Assembly (NCBI GenBank): GCA_963555705.1
Contig: OY743190.1
Coordinates: forward strand, 15,755,491-15,819,490
Direction: 5' to 3'
Source of the DNA: Ligustrum vulgare
Taxonomy: Eukaryota; Streptophyta; Magnoliopsida; Lamiales; Oleaceae
DNA: 64,000 nt
Numbering within the stretch: the first letter of the stretch is position 1; each line of letters begins with the position of its first letter. This document shows, piece after piece, positions 38,972 to 50,899 of this stretch. The notes below the pieces were generated by a model. That model was not told the origin of the DNA, searched no databases, and saw nothing but the letters and a program-made list of their open reading frames with translations. The position numbers were made by a program, and so were the translations under genes.

Positions 38972-40189
38972 ATTATTCTGTTGCTGCCTTTGTCAAATCA
39001 TCACGGATTCTTAGGTTGCTGAAGTTTGTAGAATAATACATTTCCTACTTACGCAAATATTTGATGTCGTCAAGCAAGTATTCAAAAGTTTATTGGGAGC
39101 TACATGATAGGTTCAAGGAGCTCCAAAGTTTGTAGCCAATGGTCCAAACTCATATTCAAGACGCAGAAGAACGACAATTTACCGATAAAGCATTTAGAAT
39201 TTGGCTTTGTCAACTCAAACATGCAGCCGACAAAGTGAAGGACTTGTTTAGAACACTGCGCATTGAAGGAATCCAGAACATTTAGTTTATTGGTGGCTAT
39301 CAGTTCTGTACCTTGCTTCCACCATCGGGTAGAATTATGCACATTGACATCCGCATACGGATTAATCTCTCACCCTTGATTTCATAATTCTTTGGGATTA
39401 CCGTGCAAAATACAAAGCAGTGTTTGAGATACAGCGTCATATGCATGTAACTTACAAGTGGGGCAGGTAAAATTGTATTTTTATAAGCCTCCAAATTCGA
39501 AAGATTACTATTCTGAACGTATAACCACTCTATATCATCTGTCTTGGAGCACATGTGACCACCGAGAATTTTGAAGCCAAAGGAATACCTTCACATTTCC
39601 ACATTACTTGTTCGACAGTTGCTTGAAGATTTGGAAATTACTCTTCTTTTGTTTGAACAAAAGAAAGGCGCCCTTCCAATATTTTCCAGCGGTCATCATT
39701 TGTCATATCCTTCAAGGAATGTGCAGAATTAGAATTGCCTGGATCCATTGCAACTTTTTGACAAGTATCTTGCTTCCATCAAGTCCACACTTGAACAGTG
39801 GCCTTAGTGCATCAAAACCATCACCGAGTACAAGAAGATATTTCTTTTGTTTTAATGATTTCCACATCATTGTACAGAATGTTCAAGTTCATTGAATAAC
39901 ATTTATTTCCTGTTGATGACTAAATTAATGCTTTAATTGTTCTTTTAGCATTGAAATCACGTGATACAAAAAGTTATATTCTTAAATTGTGGAAATGTTC
40001 CATTTCCTTGTCGTCATTATTGATGAATTGGCAAAGACCTGTTTTCCCACTTCCTGAAGTACCAACATTTGATATAACAGATGCGGTTGCTCCGTCGGCT
40101 ACTCCTGATGTTGTTTTCAAGAGGTCGTTTCATTTCCTGCTTTTCAAATTGGTTTTCGCCAATATTTCTTTTTGCCAACTGTAAGTTGA
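38972..40189. repeat. Monomer 33, class A with r2 'aggtcg' right half (mosaic)
   Basis: 1,218 bp. Class A left half joined to the 'aggtcg' right half usual in F copies. Private 'tgtaccttgc' and 'agttatattc'. Confidence 0.95.
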
Positions 40190-41405
40190 ATTATTCTGTT
40201 GCTGCCTTTGTCAAATCATCACGGATTCTTAGGTTGCTGAAGTTTGTAGAATAAATACATTTCCTACTTACGCAAATATTTGATGTCGTCAAGCAAGTCT
40301 TCAAAAGTTTATTGGGAGCTACATGATAGGTTCAAGGAGCTCCAAATTTTGTAGCCAATGGTCCAAACTCATATTCAAGATGCAGAAGAACGACAATTTA
40401 CCGATAAAGCATTTAGAATTTGGCTTTGTCAACTCAAACATGCAGCCGACAAAGTGAAGGACTTGTTTAGAACACTGCGCATTGAAGGAATCCAGAACAT
40501 TTAGTTTATTGGTGGCTATCAGTTCTGGTGCCTGCTTCCACCATCGGGTAGAATTAACATTGACATCCGCATACGGATTAAAATCTCCTCCTTGATTTCA
40601 TAATTCTTTGGGATTACCAAGCAAAATACAAAGCAGTGTTTGAGATACAGCGTCATATGCATGTAACTTACAAGTAGGGCAGGTAAAATTGTATTTTTAT
40701 AAGCCTCCAAATTCGAAAGATTACTATTCTGAACGTATAACCACTCTATATCATCTGTCTTGGAGCACATGTGACCACCGAGAATTTTGAAGCCAAAGGA
40801 ATACCTTCACATTTCCACATTACTTGTTCGACAGTTGCTTGAAGATTTGGAAATTACTCTTCTTTTGTTTGAACAAAAGAAAGGCGCCCTTCCAATATTT
40901 TCCAGCGGTCATCATTTGTCATATCCTTCAAGGAATGTTTAGAATTAGAATTGCCTGGAGCCATTGCAACTTTTTGACAAGTATCTTGCTTCCATCAAGT
41001 CCACACTTGAACAGTGGCCTTAGTGCATCAAAACCATCACCGAGTACAAGAAGATATTTCTTTTGTTTTAATGATTTCCACATTATTGTACAGAATGTTC
41101 AAGTTCATTGAATAACATTTATTTCCTGTTGATGACTAAATTACTGCTTTAATTGTTCTTTTAGCATTGAAATCACGTGATACAAAAAGTCATATTCTTA
41201 AATTGTGGAAATGTTCCATTTCCTTGTCGTCATTATTGATGAATTGGCAAAGACCTGTTTTCCCACTTCCTGAAGTACCAACATTTGATATAACAGATGC
41301 GGTTGCTTCGTCGGCTACTCCTGATGTTGTTTTCAAGAGGTAGTTTCATTTCCTGCTTTTCAAATTGGTTTTCGCCAATATTTCTTTTTGCCAACTGTAA
41401 GTTGA
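40190..41405. repeat. Monomer 34, class F/r2
   Basis: 1,216 bp. 'acattattg' and 'attaccaagc', shared with monomer 35. Confidence 0.95.
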
Positions 41406-42620
41406 ATTATTCTGTTGCTGCCTTTGTCAAATCATCACGGATTCTTAGGTTGCTGAAGTTTGTAGAATAATACATTTCCTACTTACGCAAATATTTGATG
41501 TCGACAAGCAAGTATTCAAAAATTTATTGGGAGCTACATGATAGGTTCAAGGAGCTCCAAAGTTTGTAGCCAATGGTCCAAACTCATATTCAAGACGCAG
41601 AAGAACGACAATTTACCGATAAAGCATTTAGAATTTGGCTTTGTCAACTCAAACATGCAGCCGACAAAGTGAAGGACTTGTTTAGAACACTGCGCATTGA
41701 AGGAATCCAGAACATTTAGTTTATTGGTGGCTATCAGTTCTGGTGCCTGCTTCCACCATCGGGTAGAATTAACATTGACATCCGCATACGGATTAAAATC
41801 TCCTCCTTGATTTCATAATTCTTTGGGATTACCAAGCAAAATACAAAGCAGTGTTTGAGATACAGCGTCATATGCATGTAACTTACAAGTAGGGCAGGTA
41901 AAATTGTATTTTTATAAGCCTCCAAATTCGAAAGATTACTATTCTGAACGTATAACCACTCTATATCATCTGTCTTGGAGCACATGTGACCACCGAGAAT
42001 TTTGAAGCCAAAGGAATACCTTCACATTTCCACATTACTTGTTCGACAGTTGCTTGAAGATTTGGAAATTACTCTTCTTTTGTTTGAACAAAAGAAAGGC
42101 GCCCTTCCAATATTTTCCAGCGGTCATCATTTGTCATATCCTTCAAGGAATGTTTAGAATTAGAATTGCCTGGAGCCATTGCAACTTTTTGACAAGTATC
42201 TTGCTTCCATCAAGTCCACACTTGAACAGTGGCCTTAGTGCATCAAAACCATCACCGAGTACAAGAAGATATTTCTTTTGTTTTAATGATTTCCACATTA
42301 TTGTACAGAATGTTCAAGTTCATTGAATAACATTTATTTCCTGTTGATGACTAAATTACTGCTTTAATTGTTCTTTTAGCATTGAAATCACGTGATACAA
42401 AAAGTCATATTCTTAAATTGTGGAAATGTTCCATTTCCTTGTCGTCATTATTGATGAATTGGCAAAGACCTGTTTTCCCACTTCCTGAAGTACCAACATT
42501 TGATATAACAGATGCGGTTGCTTCGTCGGCTACTCCTGATGTTGTTTTCAAGAGGTAGTTTCATTTCCTGCTTTTCAAATTGGTTTTCGCCAATATTTCT
42601 TTTTGCCAACTGTAAGTTGA
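41406..42620. repeat. Monomer 35, class F with A-like left edge (mosaic)
   Basis: 1,215 bp. Left edge 'gtcgacaagc', 'aaaatttattg' and 'gacgcag' is shared with monomer 36. The rest matches monomer 34. Confidence 0.95.
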
Positions 42621-43838
42621 ATTATTCTGTTGCTGCCTTTGTCAAATCATCACGGATTCTTAGGTTGCTGAAGTTTGTAGAATAATACATTTCCTACTTA
42701 CGCAAATATTTGATGTCGACAAGCAAGTATTCAAAAATTTATTGGGAGCTACATGATAGGTTCAAGGAGCTCCAAAGTTTGTAGCCAATGGTCCAAACTC
42801 ATATTCAAGACGCAGAAGAACGACAATTTACCGATAAAGCATTTAGAATTTGGCTTTGTCAACTCAAACATGCAGCCGACAAAGTGAAGGACTTGTTTAG
42901 AACACTGCGCATTGAAGGAATCCAGAACATTTAGTTTATTGGTGGCTATCAGTTCTGTGCCTTGCTTCCACCATCGGGTAGAATTATGCACATTGACATC
43001 CGCATACGGATTAATCTCTCACCCTTGATTTCATAATTCTTTGGGATTACCGTGCAAAATACAAAGCAGTGTTTGAGATACAGCGTCATATGCATGTAAC
43101 TTACAAGTGGGGCAGGTAAAATTGTATTTTTATAAGCCTCCAAATTCGAAAGATTACTATTCTGAACGTATAACCACTCTATATCATCTGTCTTGGAGCA
43201 CATGTGACCACCGAGAATTTTGAAGCCAAAGGAATACCTTCACATTTCCACATTACTTGTTCGACAGTTGCTTGAAGATTTGGAAATTACTCTTCTTTTG
43301 TTTGAACAAAAGAAAGGCGCCCTTCCAATATTTTCCAGCGGTCATCATTTGTCATATCCTTCAAGGAATGTGCAGAATTAGAATTGCCTGGATCCATTGC
43401 AACTTTTTGACAAGTATCTTGCTTCCATCAAGTCCACACTTGAACAGTGGCCTTAGTGCATCAAAACCATCACCGAGTACAAGAATATATTTCTTTTGTT
43501 TTAATGATTTCCACATCATTGTAACGAATGTTCAAGTTCATTGAATAACATTTATTTCCTGTTGAAGACTAAATTACTGCTTTAATTGTTCTTTTAGCAT
43601 TGAAATCACGTGATACAAAAAGTCATATTCTTAAATTGTGGAAATGTTCCATTTCCTTGTCGTCATTATTGATGAATTGGCAAAGACCTGTTTTCCCAAT
43701 TCCTGAAGTACCAACATTTGATATAACAGATGCGGTTGCTCCGTCGGCTACTCCTGATGTTGTTTTCAAGAGGTAGTTTCATTTCCTGCTTTTCAAATTG
43801 GTTTTCGCCAATATTTCTTTTTACCAACTGTAAGTTGA
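42621..43838. repeat. Monomer 36, class A/r1
   Basis: 1,218 bp. Carries 'gtcgacaagc' like 35 and 'gtggggcagg' like 15, 18 and 27. Confidence 0.95.
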
Positions 43839-45054
43839 ATTATTCTGTTGCTGCCTTTGTCAAATCATCAAGGATTCTTAGGTTGCTGAAGTTTGTAGAA
43901 TAATACATTTCCTACTTACGCAAATATTTGATGTCGTCAAGCAAGTCTTCAAAAGTTTATTGGGAGCTACATGACAGGTTCAAGGAGCTCCAAAGTTTAT
44001 AGCCAACGGTCCAAACTCATATTCAAAATGCAGAACAACGACAATTTACCGATAAAGAATTTAGAATTTGGCTTTGTCAACTCAAACATGCAGCCGACAA
44101 AGTGAAGGACTTGTTTAGAACACTGCGCATTGAAGGAATCCAGAACATTTAGTTTATTGGTGGCTATCAGTTCTGGTGCCTTCCTTCCACCATCGAGTAG
44201 AATTAACATTGACATCCGCATACAGATTAATCTCTCCCCCTTGATTTCATAATTCTTTGGGATTGCCGAGCAAAATACAAAGAAGTGTTTGAGATACAGC
44301 GTCATATGCATGTAACTTACGAGTACGGCAGGTAAAATTTTATTTTTATAAGCCTCCAAATTCGAAAGATTACTATTCTGAACGTATAACCACTCTATAT
44401 CATCTGTCTTGGAGCACATGTGACCACCGAGAATTTTGAAGCCAAAGGAATACCTTCACATTTCCACATTACTTGTTCGACAGTTGCTTGAAGATTTGGA
44501 AATTACTCTTCTTTTGTTTGAACAAAAGAAAGGCGCCCTTCCAATATTTTCCAGCGGTCATCATTTGTCATATCCTTCAAGGAATGTGCAGAATTAGAAT
44601 TGCCTGGATCCATTGCAACTTTTTGACAAGTATCTTGCTTCCATCAAGTCCACACTTGAACAGTGGCCTTAGTGCATCAAAACCATCACCGAGTACAAGA
44701 AGATATTTCTTTTGTTTTAATGATTTCCACATCATTGTACAGAATGTTCAAGTTCATTGAATAACATTTATTTCCTGTTGATGACTAAATTAATGCTTTA
44801 ATTGTTCTTTTAGCATTGAAATCACGTGATACAAAAAGTCATATTCTTAAATTGTGGAAATGTTCCATTTCCTTGTCGTCATTATTGATGAATTGGCAAA
44901 GACCTGTTTTCCCACTTCCTGAAGTACCAACATCTGATATAACAGATGCGGTTGCTTCGTCGGCTACTCCTGATGTTGTTTTCAAGAGGTAGTTTCATTT
45001 CCTGCTTTTCAAATTGGTTTTCGCCAATATTTCTTTTTGCCAACTGTAAGTTGA
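43839..45054. repeat. Monomer 37, class C/r2
   Basis: 1,216 bp. Private 'agaacaacg' and 'catcgagtag'. Right half combines 'catctgatat' with 'gcttcgtcgg'. Confidence 0.95.
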
Positions 45055-46269
45055 ATTATTCTGTTGCTGCCTTTGTCAAATCATCACGGATTCTTAGGTT
45101 GCTGAAGTTTGTAGAATAAATACATTTCCTACTTACGCAAATATTTGATGTCGTCAAGCAAGTCTTCAAAAGTTTATTGGGAGCTACATGATAGGTTCAA
45201 GGAGCTCCAAAGTTTGTAGCCAATGGTCCAAACTCATATTCAAGACGCAGAAGAACGACAATTTACCGATAAAGCATTTAGAATTTGGCTTTGTCAACTC
45301 AAACATGCAGCCGACAAAGTGAAGGACTTGTTTAGAACACTGCGCATTGAAGGAATCCAGAACATTTAGTTTATTGGTGGCTATCAGTTCTGGTGCCTGC
45401 TTCCACCATCGGGTAGAATTAACATTGACATCCGCATACGGATTAAAATCTCCTCCTTGATTTCATAATTCTTTGGGATTACCGAGCAAAATACAAAGCA
45501 GTGTTTGAGATACAGCGTCATATGCATGTAACTTACAAGTAGGCAGGTAAAATTGTATTTTTATAAGCCTCCAAATTCGAAAGATTACTATTCTGAACGT
45601 ATAACCACTCTATATCATCTGTCTTGGAGCACATGTGACCACCGAGAATTTTGAAGCCAAAGGAATACCTTCACATTTCCACATTACTTGTTCGACAGTT
45701 GCTTGAAGATTTGGAAATTACTCTTCTTTTGTTTGAACAAAAGAAAGGCGCCCTTCCAATATTTTCCAGCGGTCATCATTTGTCATATCCTTCAAGGAAT
45801 GTGCAGAATTAGAATTGCCTGGATCCATTGCAACTTTTTGACAAGTATCTTGCTTCCATCAAGTCCACACTTGAACAGTGGCCTTAGTGCATCAAAACCA
45901 TCACCGAGTACAAGAAGATATTTCTTTTGTTTTAATGATTTCCACATCATTGTACAGAATGTTCAAGTTCATTGAATAACATTTATTTCCTGTTGATGAC
46001 TAAATTAATGCTTTAATTGTTCTTTTAGCATTGAAATCACGTGATACAAAAAGTCATATTCTTAAATTGTGGAAATGTTCCATTTCCTTGTCGTCATTAT
46101 TGATGAATTGGCAAAGACCTGTTTTCCCACTTCCTGAAGTACCAACATTTGATATAACAGATGCGGTTGCTCCGTCGGCTACTCCTGATGTTGTTTTCAA
46201 GAGGTCGTTTCATTTCCTGCTTTTCAAATTGGTTTTCGCCAATATTTCTTTTTGCCAACTGTAAGTTGA
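45055..46269. repeat. Monomer 38, class F/r2
   Basis: 1,215 bp. 'gacgcag' with 'taggcagg' and an 'aggtcg' right half. Last complete copy before the retrotransposon. Confidence 0.95.
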
Positions 46270-47079
46270 ATTATTCTGTTGCTGCCTTTGTCAAATCATC
46301 ACGGATTCTTAGGTTGCTGAATTTTGTAGAATAATATATTTCCTACTTACGCAAATATTTGATGTCGTCAAGCAAGTCTTCAAAAGTTTATTGGGAGCCA
46401 CATGATAGGTTCAAGGAGCTCCAAATTTTGTAGCCAATGGTCCAAACTCATATTCAAGATGCAGAAGAACGACAATTTGCCTATAAAGCATTTAGAATTT
46501 GGCTTTGTCAATTCAAACATGCAGCCGACAAAGTGAAGTACTTGTTTAGAACACTGTACATTGAAGGAATCCAGAACATTTAGTTTATTGGTGGCTATCA
46601 GTTCTGGTGCCTGCTTCCACCATCGGGTAGAATTAACATTGACATCCGCATACGGATTAAAATCTCCTCCTTTATTTCATAATTCTTTGGGATTACCGAG
46701 CAAAATACAAAGCAGTGTTTGAGATACAGCGTCATATGCATGTAACTTACAAGTAGGGCAGGTAAAATTGTATTTTTATAAGCCTCCAAATTCGAAAGAT
46801 TACTATTCTGAACGTATAACCACTCTATATCATCTGTCTTGGAGCACATGTGACCAGCGAGAATTTTGAAGCCAAAGGAATACCTTCACATTTCCACATT
46901 ACTTGTTCGATATTTGCTTGAAGATTTGGAAATTACTCTTCTTTTGTTTGAACAAAAGAAAGGCGCCTTTCCAATATTTTTCAGCGGTCATCATTTGTCA
47001 TATCCTTCAAGGAATGTGCAGAATTAGAATTGCCTGGATCCATTGCAACTTTTTGACAAGTATCTTGCTTTCATCAAGT
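46270..47079. repeat. Monomer 39, truncated by LTR insertion
   Basis: 810 bp, F left half, ending at 'catcaagt' where the LTR begins. It carries about a dozen private substitutions absent from its neighbours ('aatatatttcc', 'actgtacatt', 'cgatatttgc', 'gcgcctttcc', 'tttttcagcgg'), many of them C to T. 'gctgaattttg' is shared with right-block monomers. Confidence 0.93.
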
Positions 47080-47419
47080 TATAGCGACCCAGAATTTTTA
47101 CGCAATTTTATAATTATTTTAATATTTAGAAAATTGTGTCGCTACTATTTCACCTATTATTTTGAAGTTAACGCCGCGACGGATTCGTCTAGCCAAGTCA
47201 AGAAATATCGAATTTGTTCGATTTTAAATTAAAATCCGAATTTCTAAAATTATGTTATTTTAATTATTTATTCAAAGTATTATTTTCAAAATCATTTTGA
47301 ATTCCAAAATTTTATCAGTTTTAAATACGTTTTCAAATCAAAGTTAGTCCAATATTTATCATAATCAAAATTTTACATAACTAATTCTACACCAATTTTC
47401 CATCTACAAATCATCATTT

Positions 47420-49060
47420 TGTCTAAACACTTTACACCATTTTCTATTCTACCTAATTCTATACTATCCTATTCTATAATACCTAATCAATACATATATT
47501 TCTCCTATCCCCCATCACAACTCACGTTCCCCACATTTTGTTTCCTTCTTAATTATTCTTTCCATCTCATTGTGTACAATCACCAAGCATCTCCACACAT
47601 GGACAATTGGAACACCTCAAAGCATCATCATTATCATACCCATGTTTCCACCCACGATTTCCCCAAACCATCTTCCACCAATCCATTTCTTTTCTAATTC
47701 TTTTCTACTTTTGCACCTAATATTCTCCAACATCAATTAGCATTTCTTTACACCTCATTTCCACCCCTCCAATTATGATGTTTTCCACCTTCTCCATCAC
47801 CACCTGCGAAATCCATCACTATATCATCACCTGCAGAAACTTCATCACACAACTTGAATGATAGCCTGCAACCAATAATTCCAACACACATCCAGCAGCA
47901 ACCACAAACCAACCATCTCAGCCATTAGCATTAATTTCCTGCAATCACATTTCCAATTCCATTTCCAGCCTGTGACCTTTACAGCTCCATCTTCCCTCCC
48001 ATAACCACCAATATACACTGCCAAACCAAACCAAGTTCTCTACAATTGAGTAAAACCACAGCACTGCAAACCACCTTCATCCCCATTAATCATCACCACC
48101 ATTATCACTCCTGCACGTTTTCTTGCACTGCAGAACCTCCACCTTCATCCCCAATCACCATTGATCAATCACCAATGTTCCATCACTGCCAGCTGACTCA
48201 ATCATGAACCAATTTAAATCATAAACTACAAACTCCACCAGCATCACATTCTGATCATTATCATCAGCACCAACCATTTCGTTTCTCCCTGTTTTGATCT
48301 CCAAATCAGACAATCAGCAGCATCATAATCAGAATCAAACACAAACGAGCTCTATCACCATCACCTAAATCAGAAACCAACTTTCACTGCAACCTTCGTC
48401 CCTACAGAACCCAATGCAACATCCCAAAATCACCATCACCACCCAACTCCCCTGCAACTGCATCAACCTACGAACCAACACCAATCCACCACTATCATCA
48501 CAAGCAAACTATCACCACCAACAATTCACCGCCGTTCACCAACCTCAACCAAATCAACTGGCTGCTGTCGAATCCAACTACCAGCAATCATAGATAAAAC
48601 CGCACCAAATCAAACCCAACTCCAAATCGCAACCCAAAATCAAAACCCCAAAACCCAAGAAATAGAGTACCAAATACCTACCTTAAACCATCACCACCGC
48701 CTACTGCATAATCCAGTCAAGCACCGGACACCACCAACCCACTACCAAGCTGCCACCTTCAAATCACCGGCAGTCACACCGGTCTTCTCCTCTCCTCTGT
48801 CTCAGCTTCGCAAATTTACTCAGAATCATCATTCTGCACAATCACAGACCAACCGAACCACCACAGGACCACAACCATCAAAACAACTCAATCGAACAAC
48901 ATAACCACTGCAGAACCTCCACCACCATAACCGCAGCCAAGATCGAAATTTGAGCCTCGATTTACTTTCGGTTTTCGCACCTAAAACTCGCACCAATCAG
49001 CCCCGGTTTCACCTTGAATCGACACCAATCGTCCCCTTTCTTGCTACCATATCTTCCCCT
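47420..49060. other. C/A-rich low-complexity region of the LTR
   Basis: About 1.6 kb in which the plus strand is strongly enriched in C and A, with recurring 'caccaccat', 'catcatca' and 'accatcacc' words and few G. The 92-codon ORF at 47419-47697 is a by-product of this composition. I see no gene. Confidence 0.75.
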
Positions 49061-49140
49061 TGGTCACCGCCATAAGGCGGCGGTGATAGCGCCGTGGTAT
49101 TGCCGACGGAATGGCGCCGGTAGCAACCACCAGATTTCGC
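49060..49140. other. Short GC-rich patch in the LTR
   Basis: 'cgccataaggcggcggtg' followed by 'gatagcgccgtgg' and 'atggcgccggtagc' stand out in an otherwise AT-rich element. It contains a small potential hairpin (CGCC...GGCG). Function unknown; part of an LTR promoter region is possible but not shown. Confidence 0.4.
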
Positions 49141-49239
49141 CCTTTCCACACCTCTCATCTCTCTTCCTCTCTGAATCTCGAAATGAATAGGGAAAGAGAG
49201 TAAAGTTTTATTTAATATATTTGATTTTCGAAAATTTGC

Positions 49240-49500
49240 ACTTTGGTCCCTGAAGTTTCAAAGGCTTTCAAATCAGTCCCCGAGTTTTAAAAAGGTTTTA
49301 TTTCAGTCCTTTCAGCTTTTAAACTTATCATTTCAGTCCTTGCTGATTTACTTTATTTGATTTTAAGCCCAAGTTTCAAAGTATTCATTTTTAATCCCTC
49401 AAATTTCAAAATATCTATTTTAGTCCCTGAACTTTCAAAAGTATTCATTTTAGTCCCTCAACTTTCAAAACATCAATTTTAGTCCTCAAATTATAATTTA
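49240..49500. repeat. Degenerate minisatellite, 'tttagtccctcaactttcaa' type
   Basis: About eight imperfect copies of a 25-30-base word, from 'tttggtccctgaagtttc' through 'tttcagtcc', 'tttaatccctcaaatttc' and 'tttagtccctgaactttc' to 'tttagtcctcaaatt'. Within the 5' LTR. The motif is familiar to me from plant LTRs and other dispersed repeats. Confidence 0.8.
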
Positions 49501-49820
49501 TCATTTTGAACTATATATTCGATAGACTAAAGTGACTTATTGGCTAAGACGAAGCGTACGGAGAATTCAAAGAAATTGAAGTCATTCCCGCTCAACTTTG
49601 CACTCGTCGGATTTGAGGTAGACTCGCACTTATTAATTGATTTAAATTATGATTTCATATGAATGTCATGTGACTTGTGAAAGTCAATTTTCAAGAAAAT
49701 TAAGTATGTTTTATGAAAGGTAAATATACCTTATGTTTTTATGAAAAGTAAGTATACCCTATGTTTTTACGATAATGTTTTATATGTTTTGGATCATTGC
49801 TATGCACATAAGAATTCTTA

Positions 49821-50197
49821 CCACCTAAGTTCGGTAAAATTCTTGTGTCTCCATAAGTTTATGAGGATTTACCACCTAAGTTCGGTAAAATTCCTGTCTT
49901 TCCATATGTTTATGAGGATTTACCACCTAAGTTCGGTAAAATTCCTGTCTCATATGTTTATGAGGATTTCGATCCTATCTTATGGTATGATGGAAATGAT
50001 CCCTATGAATTTCAAGAATTTTGTTTTGGTATACTTACTGTTATTATGATTTTACTACATAAGAATTCTTGCCACCTAAGTTCGGTAAAATTCTTATATT
50101 TATGAGGATTTCGATCTTATCCTATGTTATTATGATCTTACTGTTATTATGATCTTACTGCATAAGAATTCTTGCCACCTAAGTTCGGTAAAGTTCT
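49821..50197. repeat. Five copies of a 22-base word 'ccacctaagttcggtaaa..'
   Basis: Copies start at 49821, 49872, 49923, 50072 and 50175 (spacing 51, 51, 149, 103). Each is followed by 'tgt.tatgaggatt'-like sequence and several are preceded by 'ataagaattctt'. Clustered direct repeats in the 3' part of the LTR. The ORF at 49741-50049 is generated by this repetition. Confidence 0.85.
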
Positions 50198-50887
50198 TGT
50201 GTCTATTTATGTTTATGAGGATTTCAATCCTATCTTATGTTATGCTTTCAAAAGAAATTATGCTTGGCATAATTAAAATGTTTTTATAAGTATATGGTTT
50301 TCAAAGAGCTGTTTTCAAAGAGCTAATTTCAAAGAGCCTATGATTTGCAAAATATGTCCCGTGCTGTAATGCACAATATGAGTTTTATCAAGAGCAGTTT
50401 TATAAAGAAGCTCTATCAATGCCCGTTTTATAAAGAGCCGGGATTTATGTGTTTAATCATCTTATAAATTAAATTAATTTGCGATGAGTCTACTGAGTAT
50501 TTCCCCCATGAAATACTCACCCTACTTTTTAACAGTTTTGCAGATTTCGGAGACGGTGGCGAGCGATGAATGATGGTGGCAATAATCGTTAAACGGTTGA
50601 AAGTTTGACGTTAATGATTTCCGTATTTTTTTCCAAACAATCGAATAATTTAGAGAAGTTCATTTATTTGAGAAATTATGACATTGTCAATTTCTTTACA
50701 AAATTAATGGTTCGATTTACTATTTCAAATGGTTTCATAAATGTTTTCAATTTTATCGGCCATTACAGTTTATTTAATGTTGCCAAAAATGAATTTCAAC
50801 TATTTCTTCCGCAAAAATATTATTCGAAAAATTTAGACAGAAAATGACGTAGTGAATCGGGTATACGGAACTCGGGGCGCTACAAGT

Positions 50888-50899
50888 TGGTATCAGAGC
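50888..50899 (+). promoter_or_regulatory. Primer-binding site (tRNA-iMet type)
   Basis: 'tggtatcagagc' three bases after the LTR end 'ctaca'. It matches the complement of the 3' end of plant initiator tRNA-Met, the usual primer for Ty1/Copia and Ty3/Gypsy elements of plants. It fixes the element's plus orientation. Confidence 0.92.

Larger units (their letters stand above)
1..47079. repeat. Left block of NLR-derived tandem array (monomers 1-39)
   Basis: Head-to-tail repeat of a 1,214-1,219-bp unit: 38 full copies and a 39th cut at 810 bp by a retrotransposon. All copies have the same orientation. The length differences come from small diagnostic indels: 'aataatac' versus 'aataaatac', 'gaattaac' versus 'gaattatgcac', 'gggcagg' versus 'ggcagg', and 'gtagttcat' versus 'gtagtttcat'. 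By eye most copies differ from each other at only a few percent of sites or less. Each unit contains an Rx_N coiled-coil remnant on the plus strand and an NB-ARC remnant on the minus strand. The left edge lies outside the window. Confidence 0.97.
47080..50884 (+). mobile_element. 5' LTR (about 3.8 kb)
   Basis: Starts 'tatagcgaccc' and ends 'ggggcgctaca', an imperfect terminal inverted repeat (the reverse complement of the end is 'tgtagcgcccc'). The start is supported by the second copy at 52230. The end is supported by the primer-binding site three bases downstream. No long reading frame in it resembles a protein. It contains a C/A-rich stretch, a minisatellite and a 51-bp-spaced repeat, listed separately. 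Confidence 0.85.

Noticed and set aside
46903..47232. 109-codon plus-strand ORF across the array/LTR junction
   Set aside because: A chimera of monomer antisense sequence and the LTR start, created by the insertion.
47419..47697. 92-codon ORF in the LTR
   Set aside because: Composition-driven ORF in the C/A-rich region, with no domain or codon signal.
49741..50049. 102-codon ORF with internal YHLSSVKFL repeats
   Set aside because: The peptide repeats are a read-out of the 51-bp direct DNA repeats in the LTR.
50605..50847. 80-codon ORF near the LTR end
   Set aside because: Lies in the U5-like part of the LTR just before the primer-binding site. AT-rich, with no similarity I recognise.
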